Shown here: piece by piece, positions 8,889-15,945 of the stretch
Position numbering within the stretch: position 1 is the first letter of the stretch
Layout: each line of letters begins with the position of its first letter
Made by a program: the position numbers and the translations under genes
DNA from: Verrucomicrobiota bacterium
Lineage (GTDB): Bacteria > Verrucomicrobiota > Verrucomicrobiia > Limisphaerales > PALSA-1396
Length of the DNA stretch: 40,606 nucleotides
NCBI GenBank assembly: GCA_016200005.1
Contig: JACQFP010000001.1
Coordinates: 1 to 40,606 of the forward strand
Direction of reading: 5' to 3'
The notes under the pieces: generated by a model
The model's input: the letters and a program-made list of their open reading frames with translations, nothing else
Database searches by the model: none
Told to the model about the DNA's origin: nothing

Positions 8889-8917
8889 AGGCAGGGCACG
8901 CGACCTGCCTATTTGCT
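8889..8917 (+). terminator. Probable terminator between convergent rplI and batB/C
   Basis: The stem is AGGCAGG (8889-8895) and CCTGCCT (8904-8910) with an 8-nt loop, followed by ATTTGCTTTC. The stem is perfect but the T-tract is interrupted, so strength is uncertain. Confidence 0.5.
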
Positions 8918-8956
8918 TTCTGAGAATGTGGAGACAATCAAGATGGCGTATTGGGC

Positions 8957-10903
8957 CTACCAGTTCTTGAAAAGCCGATTTGGAGTTGCCTGTTTGACAA
9001 TCGGAATGGGAAGAACTTTTTCATCGCCTTTTTGGGCGTCCAACAATTGCAATGCCTGTTGCGGGGTCATCTGGCCTTCGGCCAACGCGGTCGGTTGTCC
9101 CTCGCCGTTTTGGTCGGGTGTTTTATCGCGTGGCTGGGCGGATGCCTTGTCTTGCGATTCTTTTTTCTTGTCGGCCTGATCCTTTTTCTCCTTGGACTGT
9201 GCGTCGGCCTGCTTTTGTTGTTCGGATTTCTGCTCCTGTTCCTTCTGCGACTGGGAGTTTTGTTGGGACTGGGACGGATCTTTCTTTTGTTCGGACTGCG
9301 AGTTTTTCGCCTCGTCCTTTTTGGAATCATTCTTGGACTGATCCTGCTTCTGATCTTTTTGCTGATCCTTTTGTTGTTTGGATTGATTCTGGGAAGATTG
9401 CGGCTGTTGCTTTTTGAGCTCCTCCAGTTTCTTCTTCACAAACTCGGAGTTGAATTTGGCGTCAGCATCCTGGGGGTTCAACTGGAGCGCGCTATCAAAA
9501 CTCTTCACCGAGTTCTCCCACGCTTCGATTTTCTTGGTTGGGTCCGGATTATTCTCACCCAGTTGATAGAGCGTGTTGCCGAGGTTGTAGTAGCCGCGCT
9601 GTTGCATTTGCAAATCACGCGCCGATAGCACCTCGTTAAATTCCTTGGCGGCTTCGTCAAATTGTTTGTTCTGGTAGGCGGACGCGCCGGCGTTGAAATG
9701 CAAGCGCGGATCATCCGCTTTGCGTTTGAGCAATTCTTGGTATTCTTTGAGAGCATTTTCGTATTTTCCCGCTTCGTATTGACGCAGGGCGCTGGAAGGC
9801 GAGGCCAGCAGTGTCGCCGGCAGAAACACGACGATCAAAACGGTGACCGCTTCCCGCAAAGCCGCGTTCGCCGTGGCAGCGGTGCTGGCTGCTGGCTGAA
9901 CCTTCCGTTTGCGTTCTGGCAGAAACATTTCCGCCAGCAAAAGTAAGATCACCGCGGCCAGCGGCCAGTGAAACCGTTCATGATAACGCCGGACGTGTTT
10001 GGTGGTAAGATCGGATTTGGGCAGGGGAGCGAGACCGCGTTCGTAAAGTGTGTCTATGGTCTTGGCGCCGCGGAGCGGGAGGTAAAAGCCGCCCTCGGTT
10101 GCTCCCGCGATTTGCTGGAGCAAGGCTTCGTTGAGTCGCGATTTGACGACATTGCCTTGATCGTCCTTGACGTAGTCGAGGTTTCCTTTTTCATCGCGGA
10201 TGCGCAACAATTCGCCGTCGGCTGTGCCGATGCCGATGGTGAAGATTCGCAGGCCGGCTTTCGCAGCTTTCTTGGCGGCATCCAAAGCCGCGCTGTCGTG
10301 GTCTTCGCCGTCCGTGATGAGCACGAGGACTTTGTAGTTGTCCGCTTCATCCTTGAAAGCAGCCAAGGCGGTATCTATTGCGGCGGCCAACGCGGTGCCG
10401 CCTTGCGGAATGATGTTCACATCCAGCGCGTTGACGCTCTGACGAAAGGCTTCGTCATCCACTGTCAACGGGCACTGCAGAAACGCGGTGCCGGCAAACG
10501 CCACCAACCCGAGCCGGTCGGACCGGGCCTGCTGCATCAAGTCCAGCGCCGCATACTTGGCCTTGGTCAACCGATCGGGTTTCACATCTTCAGCCAGCAT
10601 GCTGCGCGATGTGTCGATGGCCACCACGATGTCCAGCCCGCGTTGTTTGACTTCCTCCCAATCGAATCCCCATTGGGGCCGCGCGAGCGCCACCAGCGAG
10701 AGAGTCACGGCCAGAACGATCAGGCCGAGACGAATCTTCCGGCGAGTCAGAGAAACGCCGGCCATCAGACCGGCCAACAGGCGGGATTGGATGAATTGGG
10801 TGATGAGTCGTTGCCGTTTGCGCCACGCCCACCAGAGGAAGGCGAGCAACAACGGTAACACCACCAGCAGCAACCAAAGCGTTTGGGGGTTTGCATATCT
10901 CAC
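8957..10903 (-). CDS. Fused BatB-BatC: VWA domain plus TPR, Q/K-rich tail
   Basis: This 648-residue membrane protein has two parts. The N-terminal half is BatB-like: TM segments near residues 10-25 and 58-75, a VWA domain with MIDAS DTSRS (about 97-101) and ITDGEDHD, then a TM at about 310-330. A second hydrophobic segment (VTVLIVVFLPATLL) leads to a BatC-like TPR region (LHFNAGASAYQ, YNLGNTLYQLG). A stretch of about 120 residues is then almost only Gln, Lys, Ser, Asp and Glu, ending LPIPIVKQATPNRLFKNW. I chose GTG 10903 because GGAGGAAA sits just upstream, and it overlaps batA's TGA (GTGA). It is the last gene of the moxR operon. Bat proteins are linked to aerotolerance and envelope stress, but their mechanism is unclear. 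Confidence 0.85.
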   Translation of the reverse strand: MRYANPQTLWLLLVVLPLLLAFLWWAWRKRQRLITQFIQSRLLAGLMAGVSLTRRKIRLGLIVLAVTLSLVALARPQWGFDWEEVKQRGLDIVVAIDTSRSMLAEDVKPDRLTKAKYAALDLMQQARSDRLGLVAFAGTAFLQCPLTVDDEAFRQSVNALDVNIIPQGGTALAAAIDTALAAFKDEADNYKVLVLITDGEDHDSAALDAAKKAAKAGLRIFTIGIGTADGELLRIRDEKGNLDYVKDDQGNVVKSRLNEALLQQIAGATEGGFYLPLRGAKTIDTLYERGLAPLPKSDLTTKHVRRYHERFHWPLAAVILLLLAEMFLPERKRKVQPAASTAATANAALREAVTVLIVVFLPATLLASPSSALRQYEAGKYENALKEYQELLKRKADDPRLHFNAGASAYQNKQFDEAAKEFNEVLSARDLQMQQRGYYNLGNTLYQLGENNPDPTKKIEAWENSVKSFDSALQLNPQDADAKFNSEFVKKKLEELKKQQPQSSQNQSKQQKDQQKDQKQDQSKNDSKKDEAKNSQSEQKKDPSQSQQNSQSQKEQEQKSEQQKQADAQSKEKKDQADKKKESQDKASAQPRDKTPDQNGEGQPTALAEGQMTPQQALQLLDAQKGDEKVLPIPIVKQATPNRLFKNW

Positions 10904-11895
10904 GGCAATTTCCTCCAGACGGTATTGCCCAAACCAATTTCCAGCAACAGCAGGAACAGCCCCGGCCACACGACCCAGGGAAACAATTCCTCGTAACGCG
11001 CGAACTTTTTGATGTTCGCCTCGGTTTTTTCCAGTTGATCGATCTCCGCGTAAACTTTCTTCAGCGTGTCGGTGCTGTCGGCCCGGTAATACTTTCCTTT
11101 GGTTTGATCGGCAATTTTCTTCAATGTGTCTTCGTCAATGTCCACTTCCATCGGCACGTAAAATTTTCGCCCGAACGCGTCCACGCGCGGAAAGGGCGCG
11201 GTGCCGCGAATTCCCACGCCAATCGTGTAAACCTTGACGCCGAGGCTCTGCGCGGCTTCCGCGGCGGTCAACGGCGGGACTTTGCCGGCGTTGTTCTGAC
11301 CGTCTGTCATCAGGATAATGATCTTACTTTTCGACTTCAGTTCGCGCAACCGGTTCAGCGCCGCCGACAGTCCCGAGCCGATGGCGGTGCCATCTTCGAT
11401 GGTATTCAAGTTCAGCCGTTCAAGATTTCGCAGCAGAAAATCGTGGTCAAGCGTCTTGGGCGCGGCGATGTAAGCGCGCCCGGCGAAGGCGACCAGACCG
11501 ATGCGATCACCGGGGCGGCGGTCGATGAACTGTTTCAGGACCTCCTTGGCGATGGTCAATCGATTCACGCGCTGGCCACGCACTTCAAAATCCTCGGAGG
11601 CCATGCTGCCGGAGAGGTCGAGCGCCACCACGATGTCGATGCCGCTGGCTTTGATCTTTTCTTCGCTCGCGATCTTTTGCGGCTGGGCGAGCGCCACAAT
11701 GAACAAAGCGAGCGTGAGCCAACGCAGCTTTGCCAGCCAGCCGCCAGCGCGGGAACGGGTCATCTGGTCGATTCCTTTGACGAGTTGGGCCGAGGAGTAC
11801 AGGAAAGCCGGCGGTTGTCCGCGTCGCCCCTTCAACCAGGCCGCCAACGGCAGGAGCAGAAGCAGCAGTAGAAAGTATGGTTGGGCGAAGGTCAT
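10900..11895 (-). CDS. BatA-like VWA membrane protein
   Basis: This 331-residue protein starts MTFAQPYFLLLLLLLPLAAWL, a TM segment typical of BatA N-termini. A second TM near 57-72 precedes a VWA domain with MIDAS DLSGS (VVALDLSGSMASEDF), the Thr/Asp site EDGTAIGSGL and ILMTDGQNNAG. A C-terminal TM (VVWPGLFLLLLEIGL) closes the protein. The domain probably faces the periplasm and binds a partner through a metal ion. Its ATG overlaps the stop of the DUF4381 gene (ATGA) and its stop overlaps the start of batB/C (GTGA). Confidence 0.9.
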   Translation of the reverse strand: MTFAQPYFLLLLLLLPLAAWLKGRRGQPPAFLYSSAQLVKGIDQMTRSRAGGWLAKLRWLTLALFIVALAQPQKIASEEKIKASGIDIVVALDLSGSMASEDFEVRGQRVNRLTIAKEVLKQFIDRRPGDRIGLVAFAGRAYIAAPKTLDHDFLLRNLERLNLNTIEDGTAIGSGLSAALNRLRELKSKSKIIILMTDGQNNAGKVPPLTAAEAAQSLGVKVYTIGVGIRGTAPFPRVDAFGRKFYVPMEVDIDEDTLKKIADQTKGKYYRADSTDTLKKVYAEIDQLEKTEANIKKFARYEELFPWVVWPGLFLLLLEIGLGNTVWRKLP

Positions 11896-12491
11896 GGGTG
11901 GACGTGATTCGTGATGCGTGATGCGTGAGAGGTGGAGTTCTCCGGCAACTTTGGTTCGGTTTCGTCCACCAGTTGCAAGGCGGAAGCGTGCAGGTCCTCG
12001 AGTTCGGGACGACCAGGTTCATAGCGCGCGAATTTGACGAGGTCACAGCGCGAGAGGAATTCGCTAAGACTATTCTTTTGCTCCGGCTTCAACAAATCGG
12101 TGGCTTGCAGCTCGTGCAAAAACTCCTCGGTGGTGCGATCCGGCGCGTGGAAATTGAATCGTTCCTCCAGGTAAAGACGAATGGTGTCGGAGACCAGAAT
12201 GCAAAACAAGCGGGGTTGGTCCATCAACGCCAGCGCCTCCTGCAGTTTTTGCCGGGCGCGAATGTGCGGCGGCACGATGACGATGGGCGACGCCTGCTGA
12301 CGACGTTTTTGCCACCAACGCCAGGCGAAATAAATGAGCGCGGCGAACGCAAGAACGCCGAGTGTCCACCAGAGCCATTCCCAGCCGGTCGGAATCGCCA
12401 CGGGTGGTTTGATGGCGCGCAGGTCGTTCGTCGTCGGTACGGCGGACAGATTGGTGGTTGAAGAAGTGAGCGCGGCGAGATTGGTTTTCAT
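11892..12491 (-). CDS. DUF4381-type single-TM protein of the moxR operon
   Basis: This 199-residue protein has a Thr/Ser-rich N-terminus, one TM segment (WEWLWWTLGVLAFAALIYFA, about residues 37-56), a basic stop-transfer KRRQQ, and a soluble helical domain (RARQKLQEALALMDQP, SDTIRLYLEERF, EEFLHELQ). This fits DUF4381, which often lies between DUF58 and VWA genes. The last 13 residues (TSHASRITNHVHP) are encoded by a 4 x 7-nt CGTGANN array (11903-11930) and look like acquired DNA, not conserved protein. It overlaps both neighbours by ATGA. Confidence 0.75.
   Translation of the reverse strand: MKTNLAALTSSTTNLSAVPTTNDLRAIKPPVAIPTGWEWLWWTLGVLAFAALIYFAWRWWQKRRQQASPIVIVPPHIRARQKLQEALALMDQPRLFCILVSDTIRLYLEERFNFHAPDRTTEEFLHELQATDLLKPEQKNSLSEFLSRCDLVKFARYEPGRPELEDLHASALQLVDETEPKLPENSTSHASRITNHVHP
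11903..11930. repeat. CGTGANN heptamer array (4 units) at the DUF4381 3' end
   Basis: Four 7-nt units, CGTGATT, CGTGATG, CGTGATG and CGTGAGA, run in tandem. They encode the last residues of the DUF4381 protein, 8 bp before the batA start. Arrays of the same unit and length occur at 13454-13481 and 40013-40040. Confidence 0.85.
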
Positions 12492-13447
12492 CCGTGACGA
12501 CGACGCTTTTCTCGAGTTTCAAAAAATCGCCCCAACGCGGCGGCATAAGGCTGGTCGGTGCGCAACTGGATCGCATCGATGCGGGCGGAGCGGAACAGGC
12601 GTTCGAGCTCCTTTTGCGCCTCGGCCTGACGATGCGCGAAGGTCTTGCGCTTATTCGCGTCGTTCGTGTTGACTTCGATAACTTCGCCGGTTTCGGCGTC
12701 TTCAAGCACTAGACGGCCAAGCGCGGGCATCTCAATTTCGTAGCGGTCGGCAATTTGCACGGCAACGACATCGTGTCGTCGATTTGCCTGCCGCAGAGCC
12801 GGGAAGGAGACAGGGACGAGCGTCTGTGTAACCATTTTGTCTGAGCGCCATGCCTGTTCTTTGCTCGCCGGGTAAGGCGGCGGCTGTTCGAGCAAGAAAT
12901 CCGACACGACGACAGCGATGGCGCGATGCGGCGTGACGCGGGTGAGAAATTCCAACGCGTGATTCAAATCCGTGCCGCGACGTTTGGGTTCAAAAAAAAG
13001 TATTTCCCGAATGACGCGCAAGACGTGACGGCGTCCCTTGCGCGGCGGAATGAATTTCTCGACCTCGTCGGTGAACAGGATCAGGCCGACCTTGTCGTTG
13101 TTGCGGATGGCGGAGAAGGCGAGCACGGAGGCGATCTCGGCGGCGAGTTCGCGTTTGGATTGCTCGCCGGAGCCGAACAAGCCGGAGCCGCTCACATCCA
13201 CAACGAGCATCAGAGTCAGCTCGCGTTCTTCGACGAACTTTTTTATGAAGGGATGATTCATGCGCGCGGTGACGTTCCAATCAATGGAGCGGACTTCGTC
13301 ACCGGGCTGATACTCGCGCACCTCCTCGAAATTCATCCCCTGGCCCTTGAAGACGCTGTGGTATTGGCCGGCAAGCGTTTCGCTGACGAGCCGGTTCGTG
13401 CGAATCTCGATCTGCCGGATTTTTTTGAGGATTTCGCGGGGAATCAT
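12488..13447 (-). CDS. DUF58 domain protein (MoxR-associated)
   Basis: This 319-residue protein starts MIPREILKKIRQIEIRTNRL and contains the DUF58 hallmark FEEVREYQPGDEVRSIDWN, then a VWA-like fold with DVSGS (VVDVSGSGLFGS) and FFEPKRRGTDL. DUF58 proteins are cytosolic partners of MoxR ATPases. I reject the longer frame reaching 13630: it reads through a heptamer array and antisense to the addiction-module gene. No ribosome binding site precedes ATG 13447; instead a CGTGAGG array begins 6 bp upstream. A second copy of the first about 20 codons lies at 14308-14370, where the gene probably once began. The stop overlaps the DUF4381 start (ATGA). Confidence 0.9.
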   Translation of the reverse strand: MIPREILKKIRQIEIRTNRLVSETLAGQYHSVFKGQGMNFEEVREYQPGDEVRSIDWNVTARMNHPFIKKFVEERELTLMLVVDVSGSGLFGSGEQSKRELAAEIASVLAFSAIRNNDKVGLILFTDEVEKFIPPRKGRRHVLRVIREILFFEPKRRGTDLNHALEFLTRVTPHRAIAVVVSDFLLEQPPPYPASKEQAWRSDKMVTQTLVPVSFPALRQANRRHDVVAVQIADRYEIEMPALGRLVLEDAETGEVIEVNTNDANKRKTFAHRQAEAQKELERLFRSARIDAIQLRTDQPYAAALGRFFETREKRRRHG

Positions 13448-13453
13448 GGGAGG

Positions 13454-13481
13454 CGTGAGGCGTGAGGTGTGAGGCGTGAAT
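13454..13481. repeat. CGTGAGG heptamer array (4 units) upstream of the DUF58 gene
   Basis: The units are CGTGAGG, CGTGAGG, TGTGAGG and CGTGAAT. They occupy the position where the ribosome binding site of the DUF58 gene (minus strand) would be. Confidence 0.85.
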
Positions 13482-13528
13482 GGAGAAACTCGACTTGCGT
13501 GAATGAGCCAACGCAATAAATTGAATCC

Positions 13529-13915
13529 ATGTCCGTAGCGAAATTCTTTTCCGCAGCGAAAAAACTTCCCTTCGATGAACGGGTTGAACTCGCACATCGT
13601 CTCTGGGATGAATTCATGGATGGCTTCCAAGGCTGGAAAGCGTCGCCAATGCCCGAAGGTCTATTCGCTTGGAAAACTCTGAAGGCCGAGATTGATGCAA
13701 AGTTGAGCCGCAGCGACCGTATCGAACTCGCGCAACGAGTTTGGGGAAACATCCAAGAGAATGGATTTGACCCCGAACCGACGCCGGAGCAAATCGAGGA
13801 ATTAGAGCGACGGGCGCGTGAAGCGATCGCACATCCTGAGAGATGCATTCCGTGGGAAAAGGTGCGAGCGGATCTTAAGAAGCGCCTACGCGCACGCCGA
13901 GCCCGCTCTGCATAG
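13529..13915 (+). CDS. Double addiction-module component (antitoxin-like), no toxin partner
   Basis: This 128-residue protein resembles the putative addiction module component family (TIGR02574-like), whose members usually sit before a RelE-type toxin. The family motif LPxxERxELAxxLW occurs twice: KKLPFDERVELAHRLWDEF (about residues 10-28) and SRSDRIELAQRVWGNI (about 64-79). The second copy is followed by the usual tail PTPEQIEELERRAREAIAHP and WEKVRADL. It therefore looks like a tandem duplication or fusion of the domain. It is the only plus-strand gene inside the minus-strand moxR operon. Downstream there is no RelE-like frame, only a structured repeat. Function as an antitoxin is inferred. 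Confidence 0.7.
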   Translation: MSVAKFFSAAKKLPFDERVELAHRLWDEFMDGFQGWKASPMPEGLFAWKTLKAEIDAKLSRSDRIELAQRVWGNIQENGFDPEPTPEQIEELERRAREAIAHPERCIPWEKVRADLKKRLRARRARSA

Positions 13916-13916
13916 G

Positions 13917-14069
13917 TCATCTCATTAACACCGGGCTTCAGCCAGGTGCGAACGTGACCAAGAAACTCCAGCCGTTTCAACGGCCTTCCTGCGCGCGGAA
14001 AACCGTTAAAACGGTTAAAGGTCTCCCCATCGCCATTCACCGGGCTGAAGCCCGGTGTTAATGAGATGA
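13917..14069. repeat. Structured element with 27-bp perfect inverted arms
   Basis: Arms 13917-13943 and 14043-14069 are perfect reverse complements (core CACCGGGCTTCAGCC / GGCTGAAGCCCGGTG). Between them lie nested palindromes, among them CCGTTTCAACGG and AACCGTTAAAACGGTT. From 14070 to 14300 the DNA continues with further hairpins (GCGGCGTTCACGCCGC; GCGGGCTGAAGCCCGC) and no credible gene. Confidence 0.85.
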
Positions 14070-14307
14070 TGGAGCACGGCCGTGGTCGCAAATCCAGCCG
14101 CAGCGCGTGGTGATTCGTGAGCGCGTTGGAAATGTCGAGCGTGCTGCGGCTGGTGCTTCGCACACAGCCGCGCTCCGGGGCGGCGGAAGCGCGGCGTTCA
14201 CGCCGCTTCAACGGGCGAACGGGATTGCGTGGTGGGTTCGTTTTGGACGCGGCAGTGGTGCGGCCGGTGAAGCGGGCTGAAGCCCGCGCTCCGGCCGCAA
14301 ACCCGGT

Positions 14308-14370
14308 CACGATGCGGTTCGTGCGAATCTCGATCTGCCGGATTTTTTTGAGGATTTCGTGAGGGATCAT
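14308..14370 (-). pseudogene. Orphan copy of the DUF58 gene 5' end
   Basis: ATG 14370 begins MIPHEILKKIRQIEIRTNRI, nearly the same as the true DUF58 start at 13447. A 44-bp stretch is identical (14315-14358 and 13392-13435), a direct repeat 923 bp apart. After residue about 21 the frame enters unrelated repeat DNA. The ATG overlaps the stop of the 163-residue gene (ATGA), which suggests that this was the ancestral start of the DUF58 gene before about 0.9 kb was added. Confidence 0.9.
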
Positions 14371-14858
14371 GGCGACGTTTGAAGGTTTGTCTGAGGTACC
14401 AAACTCTCGTAAGTGCGGAATGGTTTAAAAAACCCCTCAAAATCTTTTTTAAACTTGTCGAGTGAATACCAACCTTCTTTGATCCCGTCAAAACCATCAT
14501 CAAGGACGTAAACCGCAGACTCGTGCTCTTTTGGAACTTGCTGGTTTATTACCCATCGAAACAGAATCCTAACAACCTGTTCTCCAGTAAACTGCTTAGT
14601 TCGCGCCGCGAGTCCCAAGCGAGCCAGCACTAGATTCCAAACAGTGGGCAAATCTGATTTGCCTGGAACAGCGTCCAGAAGCCTGCGTTTACTAGCTTCC
14701 TTATCGATTGAAAGATTTAGCAACCAATCTGGAGTGCTTGCACTACTTTCGGCGATCATTTTGTCTGCCCATGCTTCGATGTCGTTTTCCCGGCAAAGGC
14801 CAACTTCCAGTGCTAGTTGGAAGTATTCTGCAAAATCTTTGGTCGTTGGCTGACGCAT
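14367..14858 (-). CDS. Unknown 163-aa protein in moxR-DUF58 cassette
   Basis: I do not recognise this 163-residue protein. It is soluble, mixed helical, with no signal peptide or TM segment, and carries patches such as EAWADKMIAES, DWLLNLSIDKEASKRRLLDAV, WNLVLARLGLAARTKQF and VYVLDDGFDGIKEGWYSLDKF. The DNA is visibly richer in A+T than its neighbours, which suggests recent transfer. It begins 18 bp after an orphan moxR tail and ends overlapping an orphan DUF58 start (ATGA). In view of the adjoining toxin-antitoxin genes it could be an immunity- or antitoxin-like protein, but nothing in the sequence proves this. Confidence 0.7.
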   Translation of the reverse strand: MRQPTTKDFAEYFQLALEVGLCRENDIEAWADKMIAESSASTPDWLLNLSIDKEASKRRLLDAVPGKSDLPTVWNLVLARLGLAARTKQFTGEQVVRILFRWVINQQVPKEHESAVYVLDDGFDGIKEGWYSLDKFKKDFEGFFKPFRTYESLVPQTNLQTSP

Positions 14859-14876
14859 TTGATTGCCGAGCCCTGT

Positions 14877-14954
14877 TCACGGCACAGGCAACTCATCAAA
14901 GATTTTCTGAATGACCGTTTCGCTGGGTTTCTCCTCGGCTTCGCAGGCGGTCAT
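14877..14954 (-). pseudogene. Orphan moxR 3' end, copy A (25-codon mini-ORF)
   Basis: The 25 codons encode a peptide ending SETVIQKIFDELPVP, the same C-terminus as the real MoxR (15946-16935). Compared with the real gene it lacks two codons (one Glu-Ala unit) and has ACEAEEKP in place of TYEAEAEEKT. It opens with ATG that overlaps the hicA stop (ATGA) and closes with TGA 18 bp before the 163-aa gene. It might be translated and couple the neighbours, or be just a scar. Confidence 0.85.
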
Positions 14955-15137
14955 GGCTCTTCGATTCCCAAATCTCGGCAGGTTTTTCGCGCGAGGAAGC
15001 GGTTGATTTCCGTGTGGCGCGGGACAGCCGAGCGGCGATTGAGTGCGGGGGTTTCCCACCATGAGTGATTCGCCCCTTCGCGGACGAGCCGGCAACTGTG
15101 AGCGGCCAGATGGCGGATGAGTTCGCGGGTGTTTCAC
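14951..15137 (-). pseudogene. hicA: HicA-family toxin, frameshifted near the start
   Basis: After the first codons the frame reads RELIRHLAAHSCRLVREG, then NHSWWETPALNRRSAVPRH and a tail ending KTCRDLGIEEP, a clear HicA (dsRBD-fold mRNA interferase) sequence with the catalytic His in the NHSWW region. The expected start GTG 15137 overlaps hicB's TGA (GTGA), but GTG-AAA-CAC-CCG runs in another frame. Removing one C from the CCC at about 15127-15129 would give MKHRELIRHL, joined to the rest. So a 1-nt insertion probably disables the toxin, unless it is a sequencing error. It ends overlapping moxR tail A (ATGA). Confidence 0.75.
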
Positions 15138-15346
15138 ACCAGAATCGCGGCTTCTTCGTAATCATTCTGCGCGGCGTTGCGCGCGTCTTTGCGGTTGAAC
15201 TCCAGCGCTTCGCTCAAGGCGGAGCGGAGATTTTTCAACAACTCGGCCTTCGTTTTGCCCTGACAGTTCACGCCGGGGATTTCTTCGACCCAACCAATCC
15301 ACCAGTCGGAGTCTTTTTTGATCACTGCGGTGAATCTATTTTTCAT
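15134..15346 (-). CDS. hicB: HicB-family antitoxin
   Basis: This 70-residue protein, MKNRFTAVIKKDSDWWIGW followed by VEEIPGVNCQGKTKAELLKN, is the partial RNase H fold of HicB. HicB normally neutralises HicA and represses its own promoter; the short form here lacks the usual C-terminal DNA-binding domain. I prefer ATG 15346 to TTG 15355. It begins 20 bp after orphan moxR tail B and is followed by the broken hicA with a GTGA overlap. Confidence 0.85.
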   Translation of the reverse strand: MKNRFTAVIKKDSDWWIGWVEEIPGVNCQGKTKAELLKNLRSALSEALEFNRKDARNAAQNDYEEAAILV

Positions 15347-15366
15347 GGTTATCAAGGTAACGGGTT

Positions 15367-15465
15367 TTACGGCACGGGCAACTCATCAAAAATTTTCTGG
15401 ATGACCGTTTCGCTGGTTTTTTCCTCGGCCTCGGCTTCGCAGGTGACGGCAAAGAGCGTGTTCAA
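15367..15465 (-). pseudogene. Orphan moxR 3' end, copy B
   Basis: The last 27 codons (15450-15367) encode AVTCEAEAEEKTSETV... ending IQKIFDELPVP, matching the real MoxR C-terminus at 25 of 27 residues. I count nine nucleotide differences from the real tail over 84 nt; six of the eight in sense codons are synonymous. A TTG at 15465 overlaps the DUF2442 stop (TTGA) and would give a 32-residue mini-ORF. Copies A and B share three substitutions against the real gene, so they are closer to each other. Confidence 0.85.
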
Positions 15466-15728
15466 GCAATTGGCTGCAAATCCAGCAGATGACAAACCTC
15501 GATGCCGTCGTCCAAGTCCGGCCAGTAAATCGCGAAGCCGCCCGGCTCAAGTTTCCAGTTGGCGCGTTGCTTGGGCGTGGCTTTGGCCAGCCACTTCAGC
15601 CACGGCACTTCGGCCAGCGGCAGGCTTATTTCGCGCCAGTCGTCGAGCCGGACGTGCAGCGTGCCGTTGGTGAAACGGACGCTCTGGGCGTGGACTTGTT
15701 CCGTGGTTTTAGCGGTTAAAGTATTCAT
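15462..15728 (-). CDS. DUF2442 protein
   Basis: This 88-residue protein contains the DUF2442 pattern VRFTNGTLHVRLDDWREISLPL, PWLKWLAKATPKQRANW and GFAIYWPDLDDGIEV. DUF2442 genes commonly pair with DUF4160 genes and are thought to form toxin-antitoxin-like or small regulatory pairs; activity is not established. The start overlaps the end of the DUF4160 reading frame by 20 bp. Confidence 0.85.
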   Translation of the reverse strand: MNTLTAKTTEQVHAQSVRFTNGTLHVRLDDWREISLPLAEVPWLKWLAKATPKQRANWKLEPGGFAIYWPDLDDGIEVCHLLDLQPIA

Positions 15729-15942
15729 GCCATGCTTCCAACAGTTTGGTTTCGTTTTGTTGTGTCAGCTTCTACACCCGATTCAATGCAGCTTTATTGT
15801 AGCCGTGATTGTATTCGACTTCGAGTGAATTGAGCCAGATTTTCGCCACCTTCTCCGCGTGAATGCCGTGAACGTGCGGCGGCTCATGCACGTCCGACGA
15901 GTAAAAACGGAATTTGTAGCCTTCAATGAAGATGGTCGGCAT
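15709..15942 (-). pseudogene. DUF4160 protein with internal amber codon
   Basis: The frame begins MPTIFIEGYKFRFYSSDVHE, then PPHVHGIHAEKVAKIWL and YNHGYNKAALNRV, the DUF4160 signature. At codon 57 (15772-15774) there is TAG, after which the same frame continues KLTQQNETKLLEAWHEYFNR to TAA at 15709-15711, exactly the expected C-terminus. One T-to-A change (TTG to TAG) would explain it. Either the gene is truncated, the codon is read through, or the base is an error. It starts 3 bp after the real moxR stop. Confidence 0.8.
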
Positions 15943-15945
15943 AGC

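Noticed and set aside
8951-9628. Long plus-strand frame with many Leu/Phe residues
   Set aside because: It is the antisense of the Gln/Lys-rich tail of batB/C; the hydrophobic composition is a by-product of the complementary codons, and the minus-strand gene is clear.
13448-13630. Extended N-terminus of DUF58
   Set aside because: It is made of heptamer repeats and DNA antisense to another gene; conserved DUF58 begins at MIPREIL.
13444-14370. 308-codon minus-strand frame starting with MIPHEILKK
   Set aside because: Only the first about 21 codons are DUF58-like; the rest crosses hairpin repeats and the antisense of the addiction-module gene, so it is not one protein.
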